DNA from: Mycobacterium gastri
GTDB taxonomy: Bacteria; Actinomycetota; Actinomycetes; Mycobacteriales; Mycobacteriaceae
Assembly (NCBI RefSeq): GCF_002102175.1
Contig: NZ_LQOX01000062.1
Coordinates: 23,431 to 87,430, forward strand
Direction of reading: 5' to 3'
DNA: 64,000 bases
Shown here: piece by piece, positions 24,892-35,442 of the stretch
How positions within the stretch are numbered: the stretch's first letter is position 1
Layout: each line of letters starts with the position of its first letter
Program-made: the position numbers and the translations under genes
The notes under the pieces: model-generated
The model's database searches: none
What the model saw: only the letters and a program-made list of their open reading frames with translations
Told to the model about the DNA's origin: nothing

Positions 24892-25857
24892 TCAGAACCA
24901 TTTTTTGGGGGGTGGGGCGACCACTGCCAACGCGTCGGGAACCGCCCGGAACGTCATGGACTGACGCTCGCCGAGGTAATCCCCGTCGAACTGACAGGCA
25001 ACCGGAGCCGCGGTACTGGTGACCCGTACGCACGCCACGTCATCGTCGGTGATGAGATGCTTGAACTCGAACTTCGGCCTCTTGGCGAACATCTGCCGGA
25101 CGATACGCAGCGTCGGGATCGTCTTCACGGTCGTGAGGGCGAACACACCCAGGCCGGACTCGAACGTGCAGCCGGGATTGGTCCACACCGGCCGGTCGTT
25201 TGCGTAGGTCCACGGACTCGAGTTGGACACGAAGACGAAGCTCACCCCGGGAATCGGCTCACCGCCCGGAAGTTCCAGCGTAAGAACGGGTTCGCGATTC
25301 CGGTAGCGCAGCACGGCGGGAACCGCGGCCCGGATGTAGCGCCACGCCGTGACTTTGCCACCTTTGCTGCGTTCGGCCTCGACGGCCGCGACAACCTCGG
25401 CGTCAACGCCCATTCCGGTGTTGAACACCGCCCACCGGTCACCGCAGTCGATCAGTCCGATACGGCGCCACTGTGGACGCCGGCAGTAGTCGTCGAGTAG
25501 CTGGATGAGCTGGTTGGTGGCAGCAATCGGGTCGCGCGACATTCCCAGCGCTCTGGCCAGGACGTTGGCAGAGCCACCGGGTACCACCCCGACCGCCGGT
25601 ATGGGGCCCGACGGGGTGGAACCCGGGCGGCCCAGCATGCCGTTGACCACCGCGCTTACCGTGCCGTCGCCGCCGTGCACGACAACCACGTCCACCCCGG
25701 CGGCGACGGCCGCTTGCCCGAGTTCGGCACCGTGTCCGGCGTAATTGGTGTGCTCGACAGTGAGTTGGAGACGGCTCTTGAGTGCGTGGGCGACCAGGTC
25801 GCGGGCGGCCGGTGTGATGGAAGTGGCGGTGGGGTTGACGATCAGCACGGCGCGCAT
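24892..25857 (-). CDS. Diacylglycerol/lipid kinase family protein (Rv3218-like)
   Basis: 321 residues from ATG 25857, the same as Rv3218. The DAGK catalytic domain is visible: AVLIVNPTATSITPAARDLV at the N-terminus, VVVVHGGDGTVSAVVNGML near residue 57-75 (nucleotide-binding GGDGT) and VGVVPGGSANVLARALG near 90-105. The C-terminal half carries the second beta-sandwich domain (FVSNSSPWTYAND, CQFDGDYLGERQSM). It probably phosphorylates a lipid or sphingoid-like acceptor; the substrate is not evident. Confidence 0.9.
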   Translation of the reverse strand: MRAVLIVNPTATSITPAARDLVAHALKSRLQLTVEHTNYAGHGAELGQAAVAAGVDVVVVHGGDGTVSAVVNGMLGRPGSTPSGPIPAVGVVPGGSANVLARALGMSRDPIAATNQLIQLLDDYCRRPQWRRIGLIDCGDRWAVFNTGMGVDAEVVAAVEAERSKGGKVTAWRYIRAAVPAVLRYRNREPVLTLELPGGEPIPGVSFVFVSNSSPWTYANDRPVWTNPGCTFESGLGVFALTTVKTIPTLRIVRQMFAKRPKFEFKHLITDDDVACVRVTSTAAPVACQFDGDYLGERQSMTFRAVPDALAVVAPPPKKWF

Positions 25858-26194
25858 GAGGCATGAGCCTAGGCCGTGCGACGATGCGGGCCGGTGGGGC
25901 CCGTTGAGGAGCGGCTGGGCCAGCGACCGCAGGGGCTCACATCCGCCACATTGCCTCATTGGACGCACGGTGGCCGGCGTCCTTTTGCCCAGCTTTCCGC
26001 GACAACCGCACCGGTGTCACGCTGTGATGAGTGTCGGAGGTGATGGCGAGTTGTCGCTCGGGGCTGGGCAAATTGGGCACCTCCCGCCGTAGCGGCTCGC
26101 GTGACAATTGCGACTAAAGTGACACGATTGGCTAGTGAGTTCCAACTGAAGCGCGGCGACGGTCCCCCAACGCTGCTCTGGCTACGCTGATGCT
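25858..26194. other. Intergenic gap (337 bases), divergent promoter region
   Basis: This gap separates the lipid kinase gene (minus) from the membrane protein gene (plus). I see no convincing coding frame, RNA or repeat. It must carry both promoters, but no -10/-35 pair stands out clearly. Confidence 0.5.
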
Positions 26195-26620
26195 GTGACT
26201 GCTCCGACCACCGTGCGCTGCGCGGGACTGATCGTCGCAATGCAGGGCACGACTGCCCTGGTGATCGCTGCGGTGTTGGTAGTGCGTGGGTTCGCAGGGG
26301 CCGATCAGCACGTCGTCAATGGCCTCGGAACCGCGGTCTGGTTCGTGCTTATTGGTGGCGGGGTACTGGCCGCCGGATGCGCCCTGGTGGCCGGCAAGCG
26401 CTGGGGCCGCGGCCTGGGCGTGTTTACCCAGCTACTACTGCTGCCGGTGGCGTGGTATCTGACGGGGGGCTCGCACCAGCCCATGTTCGGGATCCCGATA
26501 GCGATCGTGGCGCTGACCGTTCTGGCACTGCTCTTCAGCCCGCCGACGCTGCGCTGGGTGGCCGGCAGCGGTCACCGCGGTCCGGCCAACGCAACCAAGC
26601 CCGGCCCGGAAAGCCGATAG
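26195..26620 (+). CDS. Small integral membrane protein (Rv3217c-like)
   Basis: 141 residues from GTG 26195 with four hydrophobic segments (about 8-29, 43-65, 72-90 and 97-113): LIVAMQGTTALVIAAVLVVR, TAVWFVLIGGGVLAAGCALV, GLGVFTQLLLLPVAWYL and GIPIAIVALTVLALLF. It matches the family and size of Rv3217c (143). No catalytic motif is visible and the function is unknown. Its 3' end overlaps the convergent GNAT gene by 49 bases. Confidence 0.82.
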   Translation: MTAPTTVRCAGLIVAMQGTTALVIAAVLVVRGFAGADQHVVNGLGTAVWFVLIGGGVLAAGCALVAGKRWGRGLGVFTQLLLLPVAWYLTGGSHQPMFGIPIAIVALTVLALLFSPPTLRWVAGSGHRGPANATKPGPESR

Positions 26621-27063
26621 GTGGTCCACTCGCGCTGCGGCTGTCCACCGATGCCGTCATAGAGGGCTACGGCATCGGAGGCATCGGAGTTCGAGTTCAG
26701 CACGGCCCAGGACAGCCGTGTGTAGCCGTTGTCGAGGCATTCACCGGCCAGTGTGGCCAGCAGCCTGCGGGCCAGGCCACGGCGGCGAAAGCTCGGCCGC
26801 ACATAGAGGTCTTCCAGGTAGATGCCGGCGACACCGTCCCAAGTGGAGAATTTGAGGAACCACAACGCCATTGCCGCGATGTGGCCGTCGCTCTCGACAA
26901 CATGCCCTCGAACCGTCGGGCAAGGGCCGAAAAGTGCTGCAAACATTTGTTTTTCGGTGACAGTGCATTGATCGGCGGCGCACTCGAATTCCGCGAGATC
27001 GTGAATCATGGCCACGATATCGGCGATGTCGTCCGGGATGGCGCGGCGGATGTTCTCGGTCAC
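26572..27063 (-). CDS. GNAT-family N-acetyltransferase (Rv3216-like)
   Basis: 163 residues with the GNAT fold: IRRAIPDDIADIVAMIHDLA at the N-terminus, IYLEDLYVRPSFRRRGLARR with the acetyl-CoA pyrophosphate loop near residue 82-102 (RRRGLAR), and the late AVLNSNSDASDAVALYDGIG. The pattern resembles the diamine/spermidine acetyltransferase branch. The substrate is unknown. ATG 27063 overlaps the entC stop by 4 bases (ATGA), so it is coupled to entC. Confidence 0.88.
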   Translation of the reverse strand: MTENIRRAIPDDIADIVAMIHDLAEFECAADQCTVTEKQMFAALFGPCPTVRGHVVESDGHIAAMALWFLKFSTWDGVAGIYLEDLYVRPSFRRRGLARRLLATLAGECLDNGYTRLSWAVLNSNSDASDAVALYDGIGGQPQREWTTYRLSGPGLVALAGPR

Positions 27064-28193
27064 TGCTGCACTCCCAATGCGGTCAGCATCGTCGCGAATT
27101 TCGTTGTGGTTTCCTCAACTTCGTCATCAGGATCGGATTCGGCGACGATTCCACCGCCGGCGTGGGCGATCGCGGTACGACGGTCGGCTGACAGCTGAGC
27201 GCAACGGATCGCAACCACCCACTGGCCGTCACCGCGCGCGTCGCACCAACCTACGGTGCCCGCATAGAAGCCGCGGTCGCCTTCCAGCGCCGCAATGAGT
27301 TCGCCGGCAGCGCTCGTCGGGACGCCGCCGACCGCGGGCGTGGGATGTAGTGCGAGCGCCAAATCGATTGCGGTAGTGGAGGTGTCGCGGAGCAGCGCGG
27401 TGATCGGGGTGCACAGGTGCCAGACCGCCGCCGTGCGGTTCAGTTGGGGCTCGGAGGCGATTTGCAGGTCGTCGCACAGTGGTTCCAGGGCGGCGCACAC
27501 CGTGTCGATAACCAGCTCGTGCTCGTGACGGTTCTTGGCCGAGCCGGTCAGCGCGGTCGCGTTGGCGGCGTCGACGTCGGGGTCGACAGCACGGGGGGCT
27601 GAGCCGGCGAATGGTTGGCAGCTGACCCGATCGCCTGATCGCGCGACCAGCAGTTCCGGGCTGGCGCCCACCAGCGCCGTCCCAGCGTAGTCGGCACCGG
27701 CGGAGGTCAGGTCGACGAGATAGCCATAAGACGCTGGATCTGCCGTCATCAATCTCTGCAGAATGCCACGGGCGTCCAGCGGAGCATCGGCTACAAGCCG
27801 CAGCGAACGGGCCAGTACCACCTTGTGCAGCGGATTGTCCGGAGCAGCAAGGCAATCCCGCGCGTAGCTGATTCGGGCGCGGTGGTCGGCGAGCGACGGG
27901 ACGGCGCCGATGATGTGAACCGCCGGCAGCGGGCCGGTTGGCCAGCTGGGCAGTGCTTTGAGGCGTTGTACGCTCTCCGGGGCCATCAACGCAGCGGGTC
28001 TGCTGACGTCGAAAGGTAACGCCCCCAATATCATTGGCTCCTTTCCGCAGCGCAGCGCCGCTTGCGCAGCGTCCACCTCGCTGTAACGGGTACGCACCCC
28101 GTCGGCAACAAGAGTTCGTCCGGGTTCGCAGAGCGCGAAGGGCGGCTCAAGGGGGCTCAATTGCCGGGACGCCCCTTCACTCCGAGCGCGCAT
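27060..28193 (-). CDS. entC: Isochorismate synthase
   Basis: 377 residues of the chorismate-utilising MST family, matching Rv3215. It converts chorismate to isochorismate, feeding salicylate/siderophore or menaquinone synthesis. Conserved parts are LHKVVLARSLRL near residue 125, ELLVARSGDRVSCQPFAGSA near 190-208, KNRHEHELVIDTV near 228, HLCTPITALL, HPTPAVGGVP near 290 and GDRGFYAGTVGW near 315. The ATG start at 28193 overlaps the end of gpm2 by 37 bases; a TTG at 28160 overlapping the gpm2 stop (TTGA) is an alternative. Confidence 0.92.
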   Translation of the reverse strand: MRARSEGASRQLSPLEPPFALCEPGRTLVADGVRTRYSEVDAAQAALRCGKEPMILGALPFDVSRPAALMAPESVQRLKALPSWPTGPLPAVHIIGAVPSLADHRARISYARDCLAAPDNPLHKVVLARSLRLVADAPLDARGILQRLMTADPASYGYLVDLTSAGADYAGTALVGASPELLVARSGDRVSCQPFAGSAPRAVDPDVDAANATALTGSAKNRHEHELVIDTVCAALEPLCDDLQIASEPQLNRTAAVWHLCTPITALLRDTSTTAIDLALALHPTPAVGGVPTSAAGELIAALEGDRGFYAGTVGWCDARGDGQWVVAIRCAQLSADRRTAIAHAGGGIVAESDPDDEVEETTTKFATMLTALGVQQ

Positions 28194-28756
28194 AGCTGGC
28201 GTATCCCGTGTTCGAACCCGCAGATGCTGACCGAAGCGGTGTGCATGTAGAAGCGGCTGCCCTCGACGAGCGGTAGCTCGACCCAGCGGGTGATCACCGC
28301 CCGCGAAAAGTGGCTGTGGCCGACGAACACGACGTCGCGTGACGCCAGGTGTTCCAGTGCCAGCGCGACAGCCCGGTCAGCGCGCTCGCTGACCTGCGCG
28401 ACGCTCTCACCGTCGGGGCATCCGTGCGTCCACACCAGCCAGTCTGGTTCGACCTCGCGGATCTGGGCGGTCGTCAGCCCCTCGTAGGCGCCGTAGTCCC
28501 ATTCGGCGATCAGTGGAGATATCTCGTCGACCGTCAGCCCGGCCAACTCGGCGGTGGTCAACGCCCGTTTACGTGGGCTACTGATCACCAGTGGGTTGTC
28601 GAGTTCGAGTTCGCCCAGAGCCTTTCCGGCCAGCTCAGCCTGTATCCGGCCGGCTTCGGTCAACTCGATATCGGTTCGGCCAGTGTGCTGGCCCGAATTC
28701 GACCACTCAGTGTCGCCGTGGCGGACCAGCAGCAGCCGGTGTTCGTGTATGCCCAT
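28157..28756 (-). CDS. gpm2: Histidine phosphatase family acid phosphatase (Gpm2, Rv3214-like)
   Basis: 199 residues with the phosphohistidine motif VRHGDTEW near residue 11-18, ELTEAGRIQAELAGKAL, SSPRKRALTTAEL and the second His in FVGHSHFSRA near 146. The family was first named phosphoglycerate mutase, but Rv3214 has been characterised as an acid phosphatase. ATG 28756 (MGIHEHRLLLVRHG) is chosen from the position of the RHG motif. It lies upstream of entC and overlaps it; it is divergent from the ParA-like gene. Confidence 0.92.
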   Translation of the reverse strand: MGIHEHRLLLVRHGDTEWSNSGQHTGRTDIELTEAGRIQAELAGKALGELELDNPLVISSPRKRALTTAELAGLTVDEISPLIAEWDYGAYEGLTTAQIREVEPDWLVWTHGCPDGESVAQVSERADRAVALALEHLASRDVVFVGHSHFSRAVITRWVELPLVEGSRFYMHTASVSICGFEHGIRQLCALGVKGRPGN

Positions 28757-28832
28757 GCCGACCGATTGTGCCGGACGACATGCCGGACCCGTCGCCCCTA
28801 CCAGACTGCCGGGGACATGCCAGGATGGCACT

Positions 28833-29633
28833 GTGACGGAGACCCGGGTACTGGCGGTGGCCAACCAGAAGGGCGGGGTGGCCAAGACGACGACGGTCGC
28901 CTCGCTCGGCGCGGCGATGGTGGATAAGGGTCGGCGGGTGCTGCTCGTCGATCTCGATCCGCAGGGTTGTTTGACGTTCTCGCTTGGCCAGGACCCCGAC
29001 AAGCTACCGGTGTCCGTGCACGAGGTGCTGCTCGGGGAAGTGGAGCCGAACACCGCGCTGGTGACCACCATGGAAGGAATGGCGCTGCTGCCGGCCAACA
29101 TCGACTTAGCCGGCGCCGAAGCGATGTTGTTGATGCGTGCCGGCCGCGAGTATGCGCTCAAACGGGCGCTGGCCAAACTCTCCGACCAGTTCGACGTGGT
29201 CATCGTCGACTGTCCGCCGTCGTTGGGTGTGCTCACGCTCAACGGACTCACGGCCGCCGACGAAGTCATTGTTCCGTTGCAGTGCGAGACGCTGGCCCAC
29301 CGTGGTGTTGGACAGCTGCTGCGCACCGTCGCTGACGTTCAGCAGATCACCAACCCGAATCTGCGGTTGCTGGGGGCATTGCCGACACTCTATGACTCAC
29401 GAACCACCCATACCCGCGACGTACTGCTCGATGTCGCCGATCGCTACGGCCTGCCGGTGCTGGCCCCGGCGATTCCGCGCACGGTGCGCTTCGCCGAGGC
29501 CAGCGCATCGGGCTCGTCGGTCATGGCCGGGCGGAAGAACAAGGGGGCGGTGGCCTATCGCGACCTGGCCCAGGCGCTACTGAAGCACTGGAAGTCGGGC
29601 AAGCCGCTGCCCACCTTCGCGGTGGAGCTTTAG
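28833..29633 (+). CDS. ParA/Soj-family ATPase (Rv3213c-like)
   Basis: 266 residues, as in Rv3213c. The deviant Walker A is NQKGGVAKTTTV near residue 10-21, Walker A' LLVDLDPQGC near 38 and Walker B VIVDCPPSLG near 124. No ParB partner gene is adjacent, so this is an orphan ParA-like protein rather than the chromosomal parAB pair. It may position a cargo or the chromosome by patterning on DNA. GTG 28833 is 76 bases from the divergent gpm2 start. Confidence 0.92.
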   Translation: MTETRVLAVANQKGGVAKTTTVASLGAAMVDKGRRVLLVDLDPQGCLTFSLGQDPDKLPVSVHEVLLGEVEPNTALVTTMEGMALLPANIDLAGAEAMLLMRAGREYALKRALAKLSDQFDVVIVDCPPSLGVLTLNGLTAADEVIVPLQCETLAHRGVGQLLRTVADVQQITNPNLRLLGALPTLYDSRTTHTRDVLLDVADRYGLPVLAPAIPRTVRFAEASASGSSVMAGRKNKGAVAYRDLAQALLKHWKSGKPLPTFAVEL

Positions 29634-29655
29634 ATTTAGCCGCCCGGCGGCAGGC

Positions 29656-30879
29656 TCAGCCCAACGCCACCACGGCGCCGCCACGCTGCTCGATCACCCT
29701 CGATCCCACAACCACCGGGATCACCGCCGAGCCGCTCGGCTGACGGTCCACCGGGATGTAACGGTTGTTGGCGCCGCTGACCGGATCGTAGACACCGATG
29801 GCGCCGGTGACCGGCACGATCAGCTGACCTGCCATCATCACCCCCGGTCCTAACGGCGCCGCCGTCTCCCCGGCGGCAATGGTGTAGCGCTGAGTCAGTT
29901 TGCCGCTGTCGAAAACCAGCAGTGCGTCGCCGGTCCACCACGTCACCAGGTTGCCACTCTGCGACACCGTGGCCTCGGGTGACGGCGGCCTGGGCAGCAG
30001 CGTGCTCGCCACGGTGGTCCCCGTCTCGTCGACCACCTCGACTCGTGGCTGCGCGCCGGATTGACCGGGCAAGTACACCGCGGTGTTGTTCTGCGAGACG
30101 ATCAGCACCCGAGCGCCCGATCCCGGCCGAATCCCGGGTTCGGGCACGATCCGCTGTTCCGGTTCGTCCTCTTCCTTGCCCGGGCGCAGCAGGACCAGCC
30201 GCAGATCGGCCTGGTTGGCGCAAGCCTCGAGAACCGCCACCGATGACGAACTGGCCGCGGCCGATTCCAGCGTGCATCCCGAGTGCAGACCCCGGTTCGA
30301 CGGTTTCACCCGGGCGTCGGTCTCGCCGTAGGACAGCATCCGGACCATGTCGGATCGCCACAGTTCCAGGCGGGTATTGCCGGCCGACAACACCGTCGTG
30401 CCGTCAGAGGACAGGCGTACCCGCGGGTCGGCGTAGCTGCTGCGGGCGGGTCCGCGGCGTCCGGTCGACCCGTCGATTGTGCTGACCTGGCCGCAGCCGC
30501 GGTCGTCGCGGTAGACGGCGACGGCGTAGCGGTAGACCCAGGTCACCCCGCACAGGCCGGTGTCGCGGGCGTAGCTCCAGAGCGTCTCACCGGTGGCCGG
30601 ATCTCGCCCGTCCACTTGGCGTCCGTCGCCGGTGACGACGGTCCCGCCGACCACGACGGGGACGCGACTGGCCGGACTGGGGGCGCTCCAGAGCTGCTTC
30701 AGTGCGGCCGGGACTTCCCGGGCCGGCGTGGGGTTGGGCACCGGAGTCGCAGCCGGCCGGCTGATGGTGGCCCGGGCGTCGCTGGTCCACCAGATCAATG
30801 CCGCAGCCACGGCAACCACCACGACGATGGCCGCGGCGGCCAGGATATCGCCCCTGGTGCGCCGCTCCGGTTTGACCAT
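29656..30879 (-). CDS. Membrane-anchored PQQ/beta-propeller-like protein (Rv3212-like)
   Basis: 407 residues, the same as Rv3212. A short basic N-terminus and one membrane helix (about residues 11-31, ILAAAAIVVVVAVAAALIWW) are followed by an extracytoplasmic domain with PQQ-like repeats such as VVVGGTVVTGDGRQVDGRDP and GETLWSYARDTGLCG, suggesting a beta-propeller. Function unknown. It lies 15 bases downstream of rhlE on the same strand, so both are probably one transcript. Confidence 0.87.
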   Translation of the reverse strand: MVKPERRTRGDILAAAAIVVVVAVAAALIWWTSDARATISRPAATPVPNPTPAREVPAALKQLWSAPSPASRVPVVVGGTVVTGDGRQVDGRDPATGETLWSYARDTGLCGVTWVYRYAVAVYRDDRGCGQVSTIDGSTGRRGPARSSYADPRVRLSSDGTTVLSAGNTRLELWRSDMVRMLSYGETDARVKPSNRGLHSGCTLESAAASSSSVAVLEACANQADLRLVLLRPGKEEDEPEQRIVPEPGIRPGSGARVLIVSQNNTAVYLPGQSGAQPRVEVVDETGTTVASTLLPRPPSPEATVSQSGNLVTWWTGDALLVFDSGKLTQRYTIAAGETAAPLGPGVMMAGQLIVPVTGAIGVYDPVSGANNRYIPVDRQPSGSAVIPVVVGSRVIEQRGGAVVALG

Positions 30880-30894
30880 GCTCGAGCGTCGGCC

Positions 30895-32409
30895 TCAGTT
30901 GGCCGAGGCGGCGGCGTTGTCGGCCACGCAGGCGGGCTTGCGGCGCCGGCGCCGGCGCCGGGTGGCCCCGCCGTTCGCTGCGGGAGAGCTCGACGCGGAA
31001 CCGGAACCCGGCTCTGCCGCGGCCTCATTCGCCGGGCTGGTGGCGGGATGCCCGGTGATCGGTTTGCCGCCGCGGGTGCGCTGCCGACGCCTCGCGCCGG
31101 AGCGAGCGGCTACCGACTGCCGGCCTTCCTGATCGGTGGCGCGGCGCTTGGGCTGCGATCCGCGCGGGGGACCGACGGCGGCCGCGGCCTCAGCCGGGAT
31201 GGACAGCTCGGCATACAAGTGCGGTGAGCTGGAGTAGGTTTCGGCGGGGTCGGGAGAGCCCAGCCCCAGTGCCTTGTCGATCATCGTCCAGCGGTCCAGC
31301 TCGTCCCAGTCCACGAGGGTGACCGCGACGCCGGTGCGTCCGGCCCGGCCGGTGCGCCCGATGCGGTGGACGTACATCTTCTCGTCTTCGGGGCACTGGT
31401 AGTTGATGACGTGGGTGACGTCGTCGATGTCGATGCCGCGCGCGGCCACGTCCGTGGCGACCAGCACGTCGATCTCGCCCGCGCGGAAGGATTTGAGCGC
31501 CTTCTCGCGGGCCACCTGCCCGAGATCACCGTGCACGGCGCCCACCGCAAAACCGCGTTCGTTCAGCTCGTCGGCAACCTTCTGGGCGGTGCGCTTGGTG
31601 CGGGTGAAGACCATCGTCGCGCCGCGGTCCCGGGCCTGCAGAATCCGGCTGACCAGCTCCACCTTGTCCAGGGCGTGGGCGCGATAGACGAACTGCTCGG
31701 TGGTGTCGTGCACGGCCAGGGAGTGCGGTGCCTCGGCTCGGATATGTGTCGGCTGGACCATGAAGGTGCGGGCCAGGGTGATGATCGGGTCCGGCATGGT
31801 CGCCGAGAACAGCATCGATTGCCGCTCGGCCGGGATCTGCCGCAGGATGCGCTCGATGTCGGGTAGAAAGCCCAGGTCCAGCATCTCGTCGGCTTCGTCG
31901 AGCACCAGCACCGACAGTCCGCCCAGCTGCAGGTGGCCCTGCTGGGACAGGTCCAGCAGCCGGCCCGGGGTGCCCACGACGACGTCGGCGCCGGCGCGCA
32001 GCGCCTCGACCTGGGGCTCGTAGGCCCGCCCCCCGTAAATGGAAACCACCGCCAAGCGACGGGTTTCCTCGGCGGTGAGGTACTTGGCCGCGGTGGCGAG
32101 GTCATCGGTGACCTGCAGGCACAACTCGCGGGTGGGCACCACCACCAAGGCCCGGGGGGTGCCGGTGAGCGGCCGCACCGCGGTGTCGGAGGTGATGCGC
32201 TGCAGCAGTGGTACGCCGAACGCGAAGGTCTTGCCCATGCCGGTTCGCGCTTGGCCGATCACGTCATCGCCGGCCAGCGCCAACGGCAGGGTGAGTTCTT
32301 GGATGGCAAAGGGATGCTCAATGCCCTTTTCCCGCAGTGCGCGCACAATTTCGTCGCGGACTCCAAGTTGGGCAAAGCTGTGTTCGGTTGTGCTTTTGAG
32401 TGCGGTCAT
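30895..32409 (-). CDS. rhlE: DEAD-box ATP-dependent RNA helicase
   Basis: 504 residues with all DEAD-box motifs: Q motif FAIQELTLPL, motif I ARTGMGKT near residue 54-61, PTRELCLQV, TPGRLLDL, DEAD near 168, SAT near 199, VATDVAARGIDID and HRIGRTGRAGRTG near 345. The C-terminal 110 residues are Arg/Lys-rich and low complexity (TRRRRRRRKPA), probably an RNA-binding tail. It corresponds to Rv3211 and should remodel RNA, for example in decay or ribosome assembly. Confidence 0.95.
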   Translation of the reverse strand: MTALKSTTEHSFAQLGVRDEIVRALREKGIEHPFAIQELTLPLALAGDDVIGQARTGMGKTFAFGVPLLQRITSDTAVRPLTGTPRALVVVPTRELCLQVTDDLATAAKYLTAEETRRLAVVSIYGGRAYEPQVEALRAGADVVVGTPGRLLDLSQQGHLQLGGLSVLVLDEADEMLDLGFLPDIERILRQIPAERQSMLFSATMPDPIITLARTFMVQPTHIRAEAPHSLAVHDTTEQFVYRAHALDKVELVSRILQARDRGATMVFTRTKRTAQKVADELNERGFAVGAVHGDLGQVAREKALKSFRAGEIDVLVATDVAARGIDIDDVTHVINYQCPEDEKMYVHRIGRTGRAGRTGVAVTLVDWDELDRWTMIDKALGLGSPDPAETYSSSPHLYAELSIPAEAAAAVGPPRGSQPKRRATDQEGRQSVAARSGARRRQRTRGGKPITGHPATSPANEAAAEPGSGSASSSPAANGGATRRRRRRRKPACVADNAAASAN

Positions 32410-32666
32410 TAGGGGGGTGAAGAGCCTTTCGGTGACGAGTATCGGTCTGGTGTCGGTACTTCTTTGTCGCGGTTCATCGCGCGCACGAGTTCCGACTCCG
32501 ATATGTCGCCGAGAGGCCGGCCCGCTGCTCGATCTGGGCGGGCGCAGCTACGTGCACGCACATTTCCGGTAGCAGCAGCACAGATCCAGCCACTACCAAA
32601 TCCCATGATAGCCGGTTGGCCAACTGCCACCGGTATGCGAGTGGTTCCGGCGACTAGAGTGTTGCC

Positions 32667-33362
32667 ATGACTTCGCCCACATCCGCCGATCAGGTGGCCG
32701 ATTCGACCAGGCCACGGTTACCGGCGGACCATCCCGGCGTCAACGAGTTGTTCGCGCTGCTGGCCTATGGCGAGGTGGCGGCCTTTTACCGGCTGACCGA
32801 CGAGGCGCGGATGGCGCCGAATCTGCAAGGGCGGATCTCGATGGCCAGCATCGCGGCCGCCGAAATGGCTCACTACGAGCTCTTGCGCGACGCGTTGGAA
32901 TGTCGGGGTGTCGACGTGGTGCCGGCGATATCGAAGTACGTGTCGGCACTGGAGAATTACCACCGGCTGACGATGCCGAGTACCTGGCTGGAAGCCCTAG
33001 TGAAGACCTACGTCGGTGACGCGCTGGCCGCGGACTTGTACCTACAGATCGCCGACGCACTACCCGACGAGGTTGCCGACATAGTGCGGGCGGCATTGGC
33101 GGAGACCGGGCACTCCCAGTTCGTGGTCGCCGAGGTACGTGCGGCGGTCACCGCCAGCGGCAAACAGCGCAGCCGGCTTGCGCTGTGGTCACGCCGACTG
33201 CTGGGCGAGGCAATCACGCAAGCTCAACTATTGCTGGCCGACCACGACGAGCTAGTCGACTTGGTGGTAGCGGGCTCCGGTGGCCTGGGCCAGCTCAGCG
33301 CCTTCTTCGAGCGTCTGCAGCAGACACACGACCAACGGATGCGCGAACTCGGTCTGGCCTGA
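32667..33362 (+). CDS. Ferritin-like fold protein (Rv3210c-like)
   Basis: 231 residues, mostly helical, equal in length to Rv3210c. Two ExxH motifs characteristic of carboxylate-bridged diiron four-helix bundles are visible: AAEMAHYELL near residue 66-73 and AETGHSQF near 147-154, with GYE-like GEVAAFYRL near 33. This places it with ferritin-like or MiaE-like proteins, perhaps an iron-dependent hydroxylase. The substrate is not evident. It diverges from rhlE across a 257-base gap. Confidence 0.85.
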   Translation: MTSPTSADQVADSTRPRLPADHPGVNELFALLAYGEVAAFYRLTDEARMAPNLQGRISMASIAAAEMAHYELLRDALECRGVDVVPAISKYVSALENYHRLTMPSTWLEALVKTYVGDALAADLYLQIADALPDEVADIVRAALAETGHSQFVVAEVRAAVTASGKQRSRLALWSRRLLGEAITQAQLLLADHDELVDLVVAGSGGLGQLSAFFERLQQTHDQRMRELGLA

Positions 33363-33368
33363 CCGCTA

Positions 33369-34139
33369 TCAGCGGGTGCACGTCGCCAGGATTGAGTTGG
33401 TGGTCGAGGCCACGACCGGCTGACCCTGGGCATTGACGATCACGCAGTTGAGACGACTGTAGATGCTGGTCGCGACCACCGACTCGGTCTGCACGCCGGG
33501 GTTCAACACCACCATCTTCGTCCACGGCAGCGCCACATTGAACTCGGTGACGGGAAAGCCCCGCTCGTCGGTGTAGACGACGTTGACGATGTCGAGGAGC
33601 TGCTTGGTCCCGGTCACGCTGTAGAAGACGGCACGGGGACTCAGCGCCGCCGACGGTGGGGTGCCCGGCTGCGGCGGCGCGGCGGTCGGGATTCGGGTCG
33701 GCGCAGCGCTGGGAATCGTCACCGTGGTGACGGTCTCGGGGGCCAATTGCGGCGCCGACGTGCCGGGCCGTGCGCTTGTGCTCGGCGGCGGACTCGGTGA
33801 CGTGCTGGGTGGGGCCGTCGTCCGTGGCGTGGTGGAAACCACCGTCCGCGGCGTCGGCGCCCCCACCGTCGCTTTTGTCGTGGCGCTGTCGCCGCTGTTG
33901 ATGATGACTGCGGTCGCGACGGCGCCGAGCGCCACCACCGCGCCGAGGATTGCGGCGACGGGGCGCCACCGACTCTCGGTCGACCAGACCAGCTCGCCGT
34001 AGCCGTCGTCCTCGTAGCCGGAGTCGTCGGAGCCGCAGTCGTCGGCGGCTTGGGTGTCATAACCGTCGTCATCCAGGTAGCCCCGGACGTCGCGGGAGTC
34101 TCGAGAGTCTCGCGAGTCCTGGTACAGGGTGTGGTACAT
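33369..34139 (-). CDS. Membrane protein with Pro/Thr-rich stalk and MmpS-like C-terminal domain (Rv3209-like)
   Basis: 256 residues: an acidic cytoplasmic N-terminus with repeated SRD triplets, a membrane helix near residues 60-80 (PVAAILGAVVALGAVATAVI), a Pro/Ser/Thr-rich stalk (about 90-165) and a C-terminal domain (AVFYSVTGTKQLLDIVNVVY to LNCVIVNAQG, SILATCTR) with the two cysteines and layout of the MmpS transport-accessory domain. No mmpL gene is adjacent. Function unknown; the stalk and fold suggest a cell-envelope role. Confidence 0.78.
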   Translation of the reverse strand: MYHTLYQDSRDSRDSRDVRGYLDDDGYDTQAADDCGSDDSGYEDDGYGELVWSTESRWRPVAAILGAVVALGAVATAVIINSGDSATTKATVGAPTPRTVVSTTPRTTAPPSTSPSPPPSTSARPGTSAPQLAPETVTTVTIPSAAPTRIPTAAPPQPGTPPSAALSPRAVFYSVTGTKQLLDIVNVVYTDERGFPVTEFNVALPWTKMVVLNPGVQTESVVATSIYSRLNCVIVNAQGQPVVASTTNSILATCTR

Positions 34140-34322
34140 GTTGCTGATGGGCTGATGTTATCGACGCCCACGATGACGGTCCGGTGCCAGTTGGCGTGTC
34201 GGGCCGAGTTAGACCCAATCGTGATGATGGCGCTACGGGCTGGGGGTACGGTCGGCGCCGGCGGCGTCTACTAGCCTGCTGCTGAAACGCCTGCGACTTC
34301 AATACCAACGGAAGGGGCCCCC

Positions 34323-35254
<932 letters not shown>

Positions 35255-35442
35255 TCAATCTGATCGTGCTGATTCGCGGGCAACTTGCCATCCCCGCGCC
35301 CGCACGGTGTATCGCAAGACATTACTACCCGAGGCGCCCGCCGATCCGAACAGACATTGTCGACGCTGGTTGAAGGGCTCCGGCCGGCGTATTCGGGCGC
35401 GCCAGGGGTGGCAGTCACGGCCGACTGTGCCATCCTGGGGAA

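Noticed and set aside
28833..29633. Chromosomal parAB partition locus
   Set aside because: No parB gene or parS-like palindrome is adjacent; the neighbours match the orphan Rv3213c position.
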